Below, in pieces: positions 51,523-61,463 of a stretch of DNA of 64,000 nt. Location: contig NZ_QXXQ01000010.1 in the NCBI RefSeq assembly GCF_003570715.1, forward strand, positions 1-64,000, in the 5' to 3' direction. Under the pieces are notes generated by a model, which was given only the letters and a program-made list of their open reading frames with translations, had not been told where the DNA came from and made no database searches. This stretch comes from Gemmobacter lutimaris (GTDB taxonomy: Bacteria; Pseudomonadota; Alphaproteobacteria; Rhodobacterales; Rhodobacteraceae). Within the stretch, counting starts at the first letter, position 1. Each line of letters opens with the position of its first letter. The translations under genes were made by a program, and so were the position numbers.

Positions 51523-52440
51523 TCAACCGGATACACCGGACGGAGCATAGCCGCGCACCGCGTCCCAGACCACCGCCTGAATGATCGGCACAGCATCGAC
51601 GGGCAGCGCCGTGGCCGGGTTGCCATCGGCCCGGTTCAGACGGTGGGGCAGGCCCTGCGGGCTGCGGCCGGTCAGCGCCGCAAAATGCACAAGCGCCACG
51701 ACATAGGCCCCCAGATCATTCAGGTGGATGGGGTCTACCTCGCCCGCCGCATCGCGGGCGAACAGATCCTGCCGGTTGGTCAGCCCCGGCACCTCGCCCG
51801 CCTCGATCCGCCGCACCAGCGCCGCCATCGCCTGACCGGCGGGGATAATGTGGATCGGGCCGGTCGCCGGATCGGCCATGGCCTCGGCCACCAGCGGCTC
51901 CCACAACTCCGGCAAGTCACCGTCCAGCCGGGAGAGCCAACCCTGCGGATCGTCCAGCCGATGCCAGGTTTCATAGAGATACACCCGCACATCCGGCCGC
52001 GCTGCCCGCGCCAGTGCTGCCCAATGCGCCAGCGCCACCGCGCTGTCATGCCAGCGCAGGGCGTCGCGCAGTTCCACCATTTCCGTCAGAACAACTGCGT
52101 CATAATCGCCGGATCCGATCGCAGCTTCGGCCGCACGATAGGCGGGGGTGGCATTTTCCTCGGCATGGCCCGGAACGTCACCCGCGCGGTGCTGGTTCAA
52201 CGAGGCCCCCCAGCCCAGCTGACTGTTGTAGCGGTAGCCCGGCCCCATCATCTGCGCCAGCATGGCGGGCATCTCGCGGCCAACAAGGCTGTGGCCGAGG
52301 TGATAGACCGATCCGGGGGGACGAGGCGGCAAGGCCGCATATTGCGCTGCGAATGCCGCACTGTCATGGCGCGAAGACCAGCGCCAGCCCGCCGCCACCG
52401 CCACGGCGGCCCCTGCTATCAGCATCAAACGTCGTTTCAT
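51523..52440 (-). CDS. SGNH-like protein with signal anchor
   Basis: A 305-residue protein with an N-terminal hydrophobic anchor (MKRRLMLIAGAAVAVAAGW) and the motifs YHLGHSLVGREMPAMLAQMM, YLYETWHRLDD, IIPAGQAMAALVRRIE and DPIHLNDLGAYVVALVHFAA. Each has a counterpart in the N-terminal domain of the next gene (HSLVG, YIYETWHSLV, LIPAGQAMALA, DDIHPN). I therefore see a duplication, with one copy fused to a hydrolase-like domain. SGNH proteins deacylate or acylate glycans; a role in exopolysaccharide or cell-wall modification with the adjacent glycosyltransferase is inferred. It ends 12 bases before that gene. Confidence 0.82.
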   Translation of the reverse strand: MKRRLMLIAGAAVAVAAGWRWSSRHDSAAFAAQYAALPPRPPGSVYHLGHSLVGREMPAMLAQMMGPGYRYNSQLGWGASLNQHRAGDVPGHAEENATPAYRAAEAAIGSGDYDAVVLTEMVELRDALRWHDSAVALAHWAALARAARPDVRVYLYETWHRLDDPQGWLSRLDGDLPELWEPLVAEAMADPATGPIHIIPAGQAMAALVRRIEAGEVPGLTNRQDLFARDAAGEVDPIHLNDLGAYVVALVHFAALTGRSPQGLPHRLNRADGNPATALPVDAVPIIQAVVWDAVRGYAPSGVSG

Positions 52441-52497
52441 TCCCGCCAGATCGGCAGCCCAAGGCAGGATTGCAAGGTTTGCCCTGCGATTTGCCGC

Positions 52498-52983
52498 CTA
52501 GAACCGGGTCAGAACCAGAAGGGACGGCCCCGAAGCCGTCACCGGCGCCTCGCTGATCTCAAGCCCCTGCGACGCCAGATCAAAGACGAACAGCCGCCCG
52601 CCCTGCGGTGGGACGTATTGCCCCGCCTGCACCACCCGCACCTCGGGCGCCGGCAGGTCGCGGGCGGTCATCACGTTGAAATCCTCGACCGGCGCGGTCA
52701 CATCCACGGCCCGCAGCGCCACATCCCCCGGAAAGGCAGCCGGGACCAACAGGTCACAGCGCAGGTCAATCCCGTCGCCAACCAACCCAAAGCCGGGACC
52801 AGACAGCACGGTCAGCACCCGGTCAATGCCCGGAAACAGCGAGAAATCGCCATCCTCCACCACCGAGGCCATCGACAACCGGAAGCGCAGCCCCTGCGGC
52901 CCGTCTTCGCGCCACAGTTCCACCGTGCGGCCTTTGCCATTGGCCCAAGGCATTTCGGTATAATCCGCCCGGCCCAGCCTCAT
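52498..52983 (-). CDS. HutD/Ves-family cupin protein
   Basis: A 161-residue protein beginning with MPWANGKGRTVELWRE at residues 11-26, the signature of the HutD/Ves family. A cupin-like beta-sandwich core follows, with VEDGDFSLFPGIDRVLTVLS. Members accompany histidine degradation operons or are cold-induced; no hut genes are near. The start overlaps the rmuC stop by 4 bases. The function is not established. Confidence 0.85.
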   Translation of the reverse strand: MRLGRADYTEMPWANGKGRTVELWREDGPQGLRFRLSMASVVEDGDFSLFPGIDRVLTVLSGPGFGLVGDGIDLRCDLLVPAAFPGDVALRAVDVTAPVEDFNVMTARDLPAPEVRVVQAGQYVPPQGGRLFVFDLASQGLEISEAPVTASGPSLLVLTRF

Positions 52984-54122
52984 TCCGCGCCCCCGATCAT
53001 CGCCGGGCTTTCCGGCGCCAGTTCCTCGAAATCGAAGTTATCAAGGCGCCGTGCGCGACGACCAGCCTTTTCGCTGCTGATGCGGATTTCCTCGATGTCC
53101 TTCGCGGCCTGCCCGAAATGCCTGTCAAGGTTCGCCACCCGGTCGCCCAGCCGCGAAACGTCCTGATACAGCAGCGCCAGTTCCTTGCGGATCGCCCCCG
53201 CCTGTTCGCGCATCCGCGCATCCTTCAGCACCGCGCGCATGGTGTTCAGCGTCGCCATGCAGGTGGTGGGCGAAACGATCCAGACCCGCGCGGCAAAACC
53301 GTCGCGGATCAGTTCGGGGAAATTGGCATGCAATTCAGCATAGACCGCCTCGGAGGGCAGGAACATCAGCGCGCCATCGGCGGTTTCGCCCTCAAGGATG
53401 TAACGCTCTGAAATCGCTTTGATATGCGTGCGCACCGCCTGCCGCAGCTGACGCGCAGCAAGGTCCAGATCAGCCTGCCCTTGCGCGCGGCGGAGGGCTT
53501 CATACGCCTCCAGCGGGAATTTGCTGTCGATCACGATGGGGCCGGGCGGGTTGGGCAGGTGGATCAGGCAATCCGCCCGCCGCCCGTTGGAAAGCGTGGC
53601 CTGCATCGTGTAGCTGTCCGACGGCAGCGCCTTCAGCACGATATCATGCAACTGGATCTCGCCAAAGGCGCCGCGCGTCTGCTTGTTGGACAGGATATCC
53701 TGCAAGCCCAGCACATTCCCCGACAGTTTCTCGATATTCGCTTGCGCCTTGTCGATGGTTTCCAGACGCTGCTGCAACTCGCCCAGTGAATGCGCGGTGC
53801 GGGTTGCCGTGCCGTGCAGGCTTTCGCCCATCTGGCGTTGAACCTCAGCCAGACGCTGTTCCATCACCTGCAACATGGCGGTCTGGCTGACCGCCTGCGC
53901 CTCAGACACATGATGCAGCCCGCCCGCCAGCCGCTCCTGCCCGTCGGCAAGGCTTTGCACCCGCTGCCCCAGCCAGCCCAGTTCCTGCACCAGCGGCTGC
54001 GCAGCCCGACCGGAGGCGCGCAGCACAAGCAGCAGCAGCAGGACGATCAGCCCGACAAGTCCACCCACGATCAGCACGACCGGATCATTCCACGCCAGTT
54101 CCATGGTTCCCAGCCGGATCAT
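52980..54122 (-). CDS. rmuC: DNA recombination protein RmuC
   Basis: A 380-residue protein with one N-terminal membrane helix (about 15-36, [20 protein letters not shown]), a coiled coil (about 45-150) and the RmuC nuclease-like domain with [39 protein letters not shown] and [19 protein letters not shown]. RmuC limits inversions at inverted repeats and has the PD-(D/E)xK fold. The ATG overlaps the mutL stop by 4 bases (54119-54122); a later ATG would shorten it by six residues. Confidence 0.92.
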   Translation of the reverse strand: MIRLGTMELAWNDPVVLIVGGLVGLIVLLLLLVLRASGRAAQPLVQELGWLGQRVQSLADGQERLAGGLHHVSEAQAVSQTAMLQVMEQRLAEVQRQMGESLHGTATRTAHSLGELQQRLETIDKAQANIEKLSGNVLGLQDILSNKQTRGAFGEIQLHDIVLKALPSDSYTMQATLSNGRRADCLIHLPNPPGPIVIDSKFPLEAYEALRRAQGQADLDLAARQLRQAVRTHIKAISERYILEGETADGALMFLPSEAVYAELHANFPELIRDGFAARVWIVSPTTCMATLNTMRAVLKDARMREQAGAIRKELALLYQDVSRLGDRVANLDRHFGQAAKDIEEIRISSEKAGRRARRLDNFDFEELAPESPAMIGGAE

Positions 54123-55942
54123 CTGCGCCCGAACAGTCGTTCGATGTCAGTCAGCTTCAGCTCCACATAGGTCGGCCGCCCATGATTGCACTGGCCCGAC
54201 ATCGGCGTCGCCTCCATCTCGCGCAGCAATGCATTCATTTCGTCTGCCCGCATCTGGCGGCCGGAACGGATCGAGCCATGGCAGGCCATCCGGCTCAGCA
54301 CCGCGTCGATGCGGCCTTTCAGGCGCTCTGACGATCCCAGATCGGCCAGATCGTCCACAATGTCACGGATCAGCGCGGCAGCATCGACGCGGCCAAGGAT
54401 CGCGGGCACCTCACGCACGGCAATGGCACCGCCACCGAACGGCTCGATCCGCAGCCCCAGCGTCGCCAGATCCTCCGCAATCTCCAACAGGCGCGCGGCA
54501 TCGGCCTCGGACAGATCGACGATTTCGGGGATCAGCAGCGCCTGCGCGGCAATCCCCTTGTCGGATGCCTGTGCCTTCAGCCTCTCATAGACCAGCCGCT
54601 CATGCGCGGCATGCTGATCGACGATGACCATGCCATTGGCCGTCTGGGCGATGATGTAGTTTTCATGCACCTGCGCGCGGGCCGCACCCAGCGGACGTTC
54701 GGTCAGATCGGGTTCCGGCGCGGCGATCGTTTCGACGCGGGCCGAGGGTGCCTCGGCAAAGCCGGGTTGCGGCGTGGGGGCCTGGGCCGCGAAAGCACGG
54801 GCGAAGGTCGCCTGCGATGGACGATCCATCTGATAGATGCGCGGCGGCACAGCCGCGGGCTCCGCGGGTTCCGGGCGGAACGCCTCCAGCGTTTCGGTCG
54901 CCACGGTGTTGGAGGCGCGATGCCCCGCCCCGGTCAGCGCCAGCCGCAGCCCCGAGACAATCAGCCCCCGCACCAGCGCCGGTTCACGAAAGCGCACCTC
55001 GGCCTTGGCGGGATGGACGTTCACGTCCACCCGTTCGGGGTCGCAGACCACATTCAGCACGGCAGCCGGATGCCGGTCACGGCTGAGCACATCCATATAG
55101 GCCGCGCGCAACGCCCCCAGCAGCATCTTGTCCAGCACCGGGCGGCCATTGACGAACAGGAATTGCGCCACTGACGATCCACGCGAATAGGTCGGCAGCG
55201 CGGCATAACCGACCAGCCGCACACCTTCGCGGTCAAGGTCGATGCGCAGGGCATTTTCGCCGAAGTCACTGCCCAGCACGCGCGAGACGCGGTGATGCAG
55301 CGCGTCGAAGAAATCACCGTTTTCCGCATCGGCGCGGAAGACAAGCCGCCCGTCGCCACCACCGCTGACATCGCGCAGGGTGAAACCGACATGCGGCTCC
55401 GCCAGCGCGAGGCGCTTCATCACATCGGAAATCGCGCCCATCTCGGCCCGGTCAGAGCGCAGGAATTTCAGCCGTGCCGGGGTGGCATAGAACAGGTCGC
55501 GCAATTCGACCACAGTGCCGCGGTTCAGCGCGGCGGGGCGCAGATCGCCCATGCGCCCGCCCTCGACCGTCAGGCTGACGCCCTCGAACCCCTGCGCGCG
55601 CGAGGTGATGGTCAGCCGCCCCACAGCACCGAGGCTGGGCAGCGCCTCGCCACGAAAACCGAAGCTCTGGATGTTCAGCAGGTCCGAGCCGTCGATCTTC
55701 GATGTCGCATGCCGCGACAGGGCCAGCGGCAGGTCGTCGCCCGTCATGCCGCAGCCATCGTCGGTAACGCGGATCAGCGTCTTGCCGCCATCCGCATAAT
55801 CCACCGCGATGCGCCGCGCGCCGGCGTCCAGTGCGTTTTCCACCAACTCTTTCACGGCAGAAGCAGGGCGTTCCACCACCTCGCCCGCCGCGATACGGTT
55901 GATCGCCGCTTCATCCAGTTGCCGGATGACCGGCCGCGCCAT
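54119..55942 (-). CDS. mutL: DNA mismatch repair protein MutL
   Basis: A 607-residue MutL. The GHKL ATPase has [35 protein letters not shown] and [16 protein letters not shown] in order. The C-terminal dimerisation part contains [16 protein letters not shown], the DQHA(x)2E(x)4E endonuclease motif, so this MutL can nick DNA itself, unlike that of E. coli. I prefer the ATG at 55942 ([16 protein letters not shown]) because relatives start there; the ATG at 55963 would add seven residues. It is coupled to rmuC downstream. Confidence 0.95.
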   Translation of the reverse strand: MARPVIRQLDEAAINRIAAGEVVERPASAVKELVENALDAGARRIAVDYADGGKTLIRVTDDGCGMTGDDLPLALSRHATSKIDGSDLLNIQSFGFRGEALPSLGAVGRLTITSRAQGFEGVSLTVEGGRMGDLRPAALNRGTVVELRDLFYATPARLKFLRSDRAEMGAISDVMKRLALAEPHVGFTLRDVSGGGDGRLVFRADAENGDFFDALHHRVSRVLGSDFGENALRIDLDREGVRLVGYAALPTYSRGSSVAQFLFVNGRPVLDKMLLGALRAAYMDVLSRDRHPAAVLNVVCDPERVDVNVHPAKAEVRFREPALVRGLIVSGLRLALTGAGHRASNTVATETLEAFRPEPAEPAAVPPRIYQMDRPSQATFARAFAAQAPTPQPGFAEAPSARVETIAAPEPDLTERPLGAARAQVHENYIIAQTANGMVIVDQHAAHERLVYERLKAQASDKGIAAQALLIPEIVDLSEADAARLLEIAEDLATLGLRIEPFGGGAIAVREVPAILGRVDAAALIRDIVDDLADLGSSERLKGRIDAVLSRMACHGSIRSGRQMRADEMNALLREMEATPMSGQCNHGRPTYVELKLTDIERLFGRR

Positions 55943-56015
55943 GTTGGGGGTTTCCAGCTTCATGCCGCAAGACCTAGCACAGGGGCGCAGATTCGGCCAC
56001 AGGAATAGCGGCGCG

Positions 56016-57320
56016 TCAGGGCGCCGTGCGCAGCCCCTCGGGCTGGCCCACCACCACGATCCGCAACGCATCGGGCCGGATCAGCCGCTGCGCCACACGG
56101 CGAATATCGTCCAGCATTACCGCCTCGATCTTCTGGTTCCGCGTTGCGGAATAGTCGATCGGCAAGCCGGTCATCTGCATCCCCACAAGGATATTCGCAA
56201 TCGGCCCGTTGCCATCGAACCGCAGCGGATAGGCGCCGGTCAGATAGGTCTTGGCAGCGGCGAGTTCCTCGGCCGTCACACCTTCGGCGGCCCTGGCCCA
56301 CTCGGTGCGCAACACATCGACGGCCTGCCCGGCGGTTTTGTTGTCGGTGGCGAATTGCCCGGCCAGCAGATCGGCATGATCATAGTCGATCAGATAGCTG
56401 CGGGCGCCATAGGTCAGCCCGCGCTTTTCGCGCAATTCCCGCATGAGACGCGAGCCGAAGCGTTCGCCGCCCACAATCTCGTTCAGCACGAAGGCCGCGA
56501 AATAATCCGGGTCATCCCGCTCCAGCCCCGGCTGCGCGAAGCTGACCACCGCCTGCGGTGTCGGGAAATCGACAACCGTGACCCCGCCGGTCAGATCCAG
56601 CTTGGCCACGCCGGGAAGCGGCGCCCCGGTTGCGGGCAGATCGCCCAGCAGATGATCCAGCAGCGCACCAAGTTGTTCAGGCGTGATGTCGCCCACGGCC
56701 GCCACATAGACCCGGTCGCGGGCCAGCGCGGCCTTGTGGGCGGCAAGGATGTCATCCCGGGTCAGCGCCTGCACGCTGTCCTCGGTTCCGTCGCCGGAAC
56801 TGCCATAAGGGTGGTCGCCAAAGGCGATCCCGTCCAGCGTGCGGCCTGCGATGGCCGACGGGTCTTTGGCATTGCTGCGGATGATCGACAGCACCTGACC
56901 GCGCACCCGCTCCACCGCATCGGCATCAAAGCGCGGCCGCGTCAGGGCGAGGCGCAGCAGTTCCGCCGCCTGCGTGCGGTTCTCGGTCAGCATCCGGGCA
57001 GAAACAGACACATCGTCGCGCGAATTGTCGAACCGGAATTCGGCGGCCAGCGCATCGCGCGCTTCCGCGAATTTCTGGGCATTCATCTCTGCCGCGCCTT
57101 CCTCCAATAGCCCGGTCATCAGATTGACCGCGCCGCGCTTGCCCGGCGCATCCAGCGCGGTGCCGCCCCGAAAGCGGATTTCAAGCGCGGTGAAGGGGAT
57201 CGAGTGATCCTCTACCAGCCAGGCCTTCAACCCGCCCGGCGAGGTCACGTCCTGAATGGCGATCTCGGCCCGCAGCGGTGTGGCCAGCAGCAGGAACAGC
57301 GCCAGAAAACGGCCGATCAT
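56016..57320 (-). CDS. M16-family peptidase-like protein, non-catalytic partner
   Basis: A 434-residue protein with a signal peptide ([20 protein letters not shown]) and the M16 fold. The zinc-binding motif HxxEH is absent at the expected place, [20 protein letters not shown]. In M16 pairs one subunit lacks the zinc site and supports binding, so I infer a heterodimer with the upstream gene. Conserved features include the [20 protein letters not shown] segment. It overlaps the partner gene by 4 bases. PqqL/mitochondrial-processing-peptidase relatives are periplasmic in this setting. Confidence 0.9.
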   Translation of the reverse strand: MIGRFLALFLLLATPLRAEIAIQDVTSPGGLKAWLVEDHSIPFTALEIRFRGGTALDAPGKRGAVNLMTGLLEEGAAEMNAQKFAEARDALAAEFRFDNSRDDVSVSARMLTENRTQAAELLRLALTRPRFDADAVERVRGQVLSIIRSNAKDPSAIAGRTLDGIAFGDHPYGSSGDGTEDSVQALTRDDILAAHKAALARDRVYVAAVGDITPEQLGALLDHLLGDLPATGAPLPGVAKLDLTGGVTVVDFPTPQAVVSFAQPGLERDDPDYFAAFVLNEIVGGERFGSRLMRELREKRGLTYGARSYLIDYDHADLLAGQFATDNKTAGQAVDVLRTEWARAAEGVTAEELAAAKTYLTGAYPLRFDGNGPIANILVGMQMTGLPIDYSATRNQKIEAVMLDDIRRVAQRLIRPDALRIVVVGQPEGLRTAP

Positions 57321-58651
57321 TGGGTTTCCTCCTCGGTCAGCAGCCAGCCGGTCACCGAATGCCGACGGTCCAGCACCTGCCGCGCGGCCTCCATCACATC
57401 CTCGGGCGTCACGGATTGCAGCACCTCGGGCCAGGCCTGCACATCGGCCACAGTCAGTCCGGTGGTCAGCGCATCGCCATAGCGCCGTGCAAGGCCATCC
57501 ACATCGTCGGTCGCATAGATTTCAGAGGCATGAAGCTGCGTCTTGAGCCGCGCGAAGGCGGCCGGATCGGGGCCGGTGGCAAGGAAATCTTTCAACACGC
57601 CATCCAGTTCGGCCTCGGCTTCCTCGGGCTTCACACCGGGCAAGGGAACCATGCCGATGGTGAACTGGCCGTAATCCAGCGCGGTGCCATCATAATAGGC
57701 ATAGCTGTAAACCGCCTTCGGGTCTTCAAACTGAAGCTTACGTGCCAGAAGGCTCGTCGTGCCTGACCCGCCCAGCAATTCCCCCAGATAGACCAGCGCG
57801 GCGGCGGTCTTCTGGTCGCCCGTCCGGCGGTTCGGCGCCAGATAGGTGCGCATCATGAAAGGTTCGGACACACGCTTGTCGAACATGGTCAGACGGCGCT
57901 CTGCCAGTTGCGGCGGCTCTTTCGGGCGCTGGCGCACCGGCAGATCGGCGGTAGGGGCCAGCGGGCCGTAGTGTTTTTCCGCCATGGCGCGCACGGCATC
58001 GGGGGTCACATCGCCCGCCACGATCAGGATGGCATTGTTGGGTGCGTAATAGGTGCGGTAGAAATCTTCCGCCTCGGCCCGGCCCAGCCCCTCGATCTCT
58101 TGCCGCCAGCCGATGATCGGCACGCCATAGGGATGGTTGAGGAACTGCGCCGCCCGAAGCTGTTCCATGAACAGGCTGCCGGGGTCGCTGTCGGTGCGCT
58201 GGCTGCGTTCTTCCAGAATCACGCTGCGCTCGGTGGCCACCACATCGTCGGTCAGTTGCAGGTCGCGCATCCGGTCCGCTTCCAGCGTCATCATAAGGTC
58301 CAGCCGGTCCGCCGCGACACGCTGAAAATAGGCAGTCTGGTCCCAGGAGGTGAAGGCATTGTCATTGCCGCCCTGCGCCTCGACGATGTCGGAAAATTCT
58401 CCCGGTTTCAGATCGTCGGTGGCCTTGAACATCAGATGTTCAAAAAAATGCGCGATGCCCGAATGGCCCTGCGGTTCGTCCGCCGCGCCGATTTTATACC
58501 ACATCATCTGGACGGCGACCGGCGCGCGGTGATCCTCGATCACCACGACCTGAAGGCCATTATCCAGCGTAAAATCCGTCACCGGCCCTTCGGCCAGCGC
58601 GATAGTGGCGGAAGCCGACCAAAGCAGTGCGGCGGTGACGGTATTGCGCAT
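57317..58651 (-). CDS. M16-family zinc peptidase
   Basis: A 444-residue exported protease. The signal sequence MRNTVTAALLWSASATIALA is followed by LDNGLQVVVIEDHRAPVAVQ, and the zinc motif HFFEHLMFK (HxxEH) is at about residue 78. The third ligand Glu lies in the ERSVILEERSQR region. This is the active partner of the adjacent HxxEH-lacking gene. The ATG at 58651, next to AGGGAGGCTTCC, is preferred over an upstream start. Its function in the periplasm is probably peptide clearance. Confidence 0.93.
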   Translation of the reverse strand: MRNTVTAALLWSASATIALAEGPVTDFTLDNGLQVVVIEDHRAPVAVQMMWYKIGAADEPQGHSGIAHFFEHLMFKATDDLKPGEFSDIVEAQGGNDNAFTSWDQTAYFQRVAADRLDLMMTLEADRMRDLQLTDDVVATERSVILEERSQRTDSDPGSLFMEQLRAAQFLNHPYGVPIIGWRQEIEGLGRAEAEDFYRTYYAPNNAILIVAGDVTPDAVRAMAEKHYGPLAPTADLPVRQRPKEPPQLAERRLTMFDKRVSEPFMMRTYLAPNRRTGDQKTAAALVYLGELLGGSGTTSLLARKLQFEDPKAVYSYAYYDGTALDYGQFTIGMVPLPGVKPEEAEAELDGVLKDFLATGPDPAAFARLKTQLHASEIYATDDVDGLARRYGDALTTGLTVADVQAWPEVLQSVTPEDVMEAARQVLDRRHSVTGWLLTEEETQ

Positions 58652-58737
58652 GGAAGCCTCCCTCGGACGCCCCATCACACCTACGCGGTAAAGGGCCGAG
58701 GTCAAGCCGCCCTGACGCCGATTTTACCGGCCGTGCG

Positions 58738-59274
58738 TCAGCGCTCGCCTTCCTTGCGCGGCGGAGCGGAAGGATTGGCCACCCCACGGCGGCGCCAGTA
58801 TTCCAGTTCGGAATGCTGATCCAGCGACATGTCCTTGTAGGCGCGGTAATAGGCGTTCACGCCGAACAGGCGCTCCAGCAGGCGCGCGTCATTCTTGCGG
58901 CGGTGGTCCAGATCTTCGGCGGCCAACTGGCCCCGGATGTTCTGCGACACACCATTGCGGGTTGCGTAGCCCACCAGCGCCGCATCGCTGCCACCCGAGC
59001 CGGGTCGCCCACCCAGCGCGGTGATGGCGTCGGCCTCGGGCGTCGGATCGGTGATATTGCTGCCACCGGGCGTCGGCGCCGGAAGCTCTTTCAGGTTATC
59101 CGGCATTTGCAGCGCCTTGGGCGGCAGGATGCCGAATTCGTCGGGTCCGTTGGTGGTGGACCGCAGATACATCAGCTTCGGCTCCCGGTCGGAACCACAG
59201 CCTGCCAGCGTCATCGAAAGCGCCGCCGCCCCTGCAAGGATGGCCCCCCGCGCTACCCGCCGTGCTGCCTGCAT
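58738..59274 (-). CDS. DUF3035 lipoprotein
   Basis: A 178-residue lipoprotein: basic N-terminus MQAARRVARGAILAG, hydrophobic stretch, then the lipobox MTLAGC with the lipidated Cys at about residue 26. The mature domain shows the Rhodobacterales DUF3035 hallmarks PDEFGILPPKALQMPDNLKE and LPAPTPGG. Function unknown; often placed beside lspA, which cleaves such precursors. The start is supported by GGAGAGAACG upstream of the ATG at 59274; a longer reading is unlikely. Confidence 0.9.
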   Translation of the reverse strand: MQAARRVARGAILAGAAALSMTLAGCGSDREPKLMYLRSTTNGPDEFGILPPKALQMPDNLKELPAPTPGGSNITDPTPEADAITALGGRPGSGGSDAALVGYATRNGVSQNIRGQLAAEDLDHRRKNDARLLERLFGVNAYYRAYKDMSLDQHSELEYWRRRGVANPSAPPRKEGER

Positions 59275-59327
59275 CGTTCTCTCCAGAAAACCCGTCCTGT
59301 TGTCTTTAGCGCAAAGGCGCTGGCACG

Positions 59328-59837
59328 TCACGGGGTCTTTCGGCGCTTTGGCCGCGGCTTGCCACCGCTGGCCGCGCCACGATCCCCGGTGAACAGGACC
59401 AGGCCCGCCGCGCCCGCGAAAATGGCGATGTCGGCCACGTTGAAGGCATAGGGATTGTCGAAACCGCAACAGGACATGTTGAGGAAATCTGCCACTGCCC
59501 CGTAGGCCACGCGGTCCACCACATTGCCCAGCGCGCCCCCGATCAGCACACCCGCCGAAATCCGCGCCAATGGCCCGTGCGCCGATTTCGCCGACCAGTG
59601 CCAGACCCAGCCGACAATCAGGATCGACAGGACAATCAGGCCCCAGCGCATCAATTCGCCTTCGCTGGACATCAGGCCGAAGTTGACGCCCCGGTTCCAG
59701 GCCATGCGGAAGTTGAGCAAGGGCGGCAGCACGTCGATCTCGCCCCGCGCACGCAGGTCAAGGCCAAAGACCACCACCAGTTTGGTGATCTGGTCGATCA
59801 GGAAAATCGCAAGGGCAACCGAAGCGACGCGCCGCAT
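59328..59837 (-). CDS. lspA: Lipoprotein signal peptidase
   Basis: A 169-residue inner-membrane aspartic protease that cleaves prolipoproteins. Conserved motifs are FRMAWNRGVNFGLM, GGALGNVVDRVAYGAVADFL and NVADIAIF; the two Asp of VVDR and VADI form the catalytic pair. Four membrane segments are evident. The start at 59837 is preceded by the purH stop at 59839-59841, so the two are tightly packed; longer starts would overlap purH heavily. Confidence 0.95.
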   Translation of the reverse strand: MRRVASVALAIFLIDQITKLVVVFGLDLRARGEIDVLPPLLNFRMAWNRGVNFGLMSSEGELMRWGLIVLSILIVGWVWHWSAKSAHGPLARISAGVLIGGALGNVVDRVAYGAVADFLNMSCCGFDNPYAFNVADIAIFAGAAGLVLFTGDRGAASGGKPRPKRRKTP

Positions 59838-59838
59838 G

Positions 59839-61449
59839 TCAGTGCCGGAAATGACGCATGCCGGTAAAGACCATGGCCAGCCCACGTTCATCGGCCGCCG
59901 CAATCACCTCGTCGTCGCGCATCGAACCGCCGGGCTGGATGATCGCCGTCGCCCCCGCCTCGGCGGCGGTGATCAGGCCATCGGCGAAGGGGAAGAACGC
60001 ATCCGAGGCCACGACGGAACCATGGGTCAGCGGCGCGGCGATCCCCAGAGCCTCGGCCATGTCCTGCGATTTGCGGGCGGCGATTCGGGTGCTGTCCACC
60101 CGGCTCATCTGCCCTGCACCGACGCCGACGGTCGCACCGTCCTTCACATAGATGATGGCGTTGGACTTGACGTGTTTCGCCACCGTCCATGCAAAAAGCA
60201 GGTCGCGCAGTTCGGCCTCGGTCGGCTGGCGCTTGGTCACGACCTTCAGGTCTTCCATGCGCAGAAAGCCGTTGTCGCGGTCCTGCACGAGAAAGCCGCC
60301 GGCCACCTGTTTCCACGCCAACCCCTTGGCCTGCGGGTCGGGCAGGCGGTCGGTGGTCAGGAGGCGCAGGTTCTTCTTGGCGGCAAAGACCGCGCGCGCC
60401 TCGGGCGAGGCGCCGGGGGCGATGACCACTTCGGTGAAGATGCCAGTGATTTCCCGCGCAGTGGCTTCGTCCAGCGGTTGATTGAGCGCGATGATGCCGC
60501 CGAAGGCCGAGGTGCGGTCGCAGTCATAGGCGCGACCGTAAGCCTCGGTCAGGGTGGCGCCACGCGCCACGCCGCAGGGATTGGCATGTTTGATGATCGC
60601 GCAGGCCGGGCCTTCTGCCGGATCGAACTCGGCAACCAGCTCGAACGCCGCATCGGTATCGTTGATGTTGTTGTAGGACAGTTCCTTGCCTTGCCATTGC
60701 TGCGCGGTGGCAACACCGGGACGCTGCGTGCCGTCAGTGTAGAAGGCGGCCTTCTGATGCGGGTTCTCGCCATAGCGCAGGCTTTGCGCCAGTTGCCCGG
60801 CAAAGGCGCGGCGGCGCGGCGTGTCTTCCTTGATCGCGCCGGCCATCCAGGCCGACACGGCGGCATCATAGGCGGCGGTCCGGCTATAGGCGGTCAGCGC
60901 CAGCTTCTGCCGGAAGGCATAGGTGGTCGCGCCGTCATGGGCCTTCATTTCCCCCAGCAGGGCGTCGTAATCCTGCGGATCGGTGATCACGTTGACGAAC
61001 TTGTGGTTCTTCGACGCGGCGCGGATCATCGCCGGGCCGCCGATGTCGATATTCTCGATGCAGTCGGCGTAAGATGCGCCACGCGCCACGGTCTGCTCGA
61101 ATGGGTAAAGGTTCACCACCAGCAGGTCGATCGGCTCGATCCCGTGGGCAGCCATGGCGACCAGATGCTCGTCATCGTCGCGCAGCGCCAGCAGGCCGCC
61201 ATGCACCATCGGGTGCAGGGTCTTCACCCGCCCGTCCATCATTTCGGGGAAGCCCGTCACCTCGGCCACGTCCCGCACGGCAAGGCCCGCAGTGCGCAAT
61301 GTCTGCGCCGTGCCGCCGGTCGAGATCAGCTCGACCCCCCGCGCGGCCAGCGCGCGTGCCAGATCCAGAAGGCCGGTCTTGTCGGAAACCGAGAGGAGCG
61401 CGCGCCCCACGGGCACGAGGTTCACGGGTGCGGCGGCGGCGGTATGCAT
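59839..61449 (-). CDS. purH: Bifunctional AICAR transformylase/IMP cyclohydrolase
   Basis: A 536-residue enzyme for the last two steps of IMP synthesis. The IMP cyclohydrolase (MGS-fold) domain is about 10-150 with [20 protein letters not shown] and [20 protein letters not shown]. The AICAR transformylase follows with [25 protein letters not shown] and [14 protein letters not shown], then FVGxGxGQMSR-like [16 protein letters not shown]. Length and motif order are normal. It lies 14 bases after the heparinase-like gene and before lspA in a conserved Rhodobacterales order. Confidence 0.97.
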   Translation of the reverse strand: MHTAAAAPVNLVPVGRALLSVSDKTGLLDLARALAARGVELISTGGTAQTLRTAGLAVRDVAEVTGFPEMMDGRVKTLHPMVHGGLLALRDDDEHLVAMAAHGIEPIDLLVVNLYPFEQTVARGASYADCIENIDIGGPAMIRAASKNHKFVNVITDPQDYDALLGEMKAHDGATTYAFRQKLALTAYSRTAAYDAAVSAWMAGAIKEDTPRRRAFAGQLAQSLRYGENPHQKAAFYTDGTQRPGVATAQQWQGKELSYNNINDTDAAFELVAEFDPAEGPACAIIKHANPCGVARGATLTEAYGRAYDCDRTSAFGGIIALNQPLDEATAREITGIFTEVVIAPGASPEARAVFAAKKNLRLLTTDRLPDPQAKGLAWKQVAGGFLVQDRDNGFLRMEDLKVVTKRQPTEAELRDLLFAWTVAKHVKSNAIIYVKDGATVGVGAGQMSRVDSTRIAARKSQDMAEALGIAAPLTHGSVVASDAFFPFADGLITAAEAGATAIIQPGGSMRDDEVIAAADERGLAMVFTGMRHFRH

Positions 61450-61463
61450 CGGACACTCCTGAG

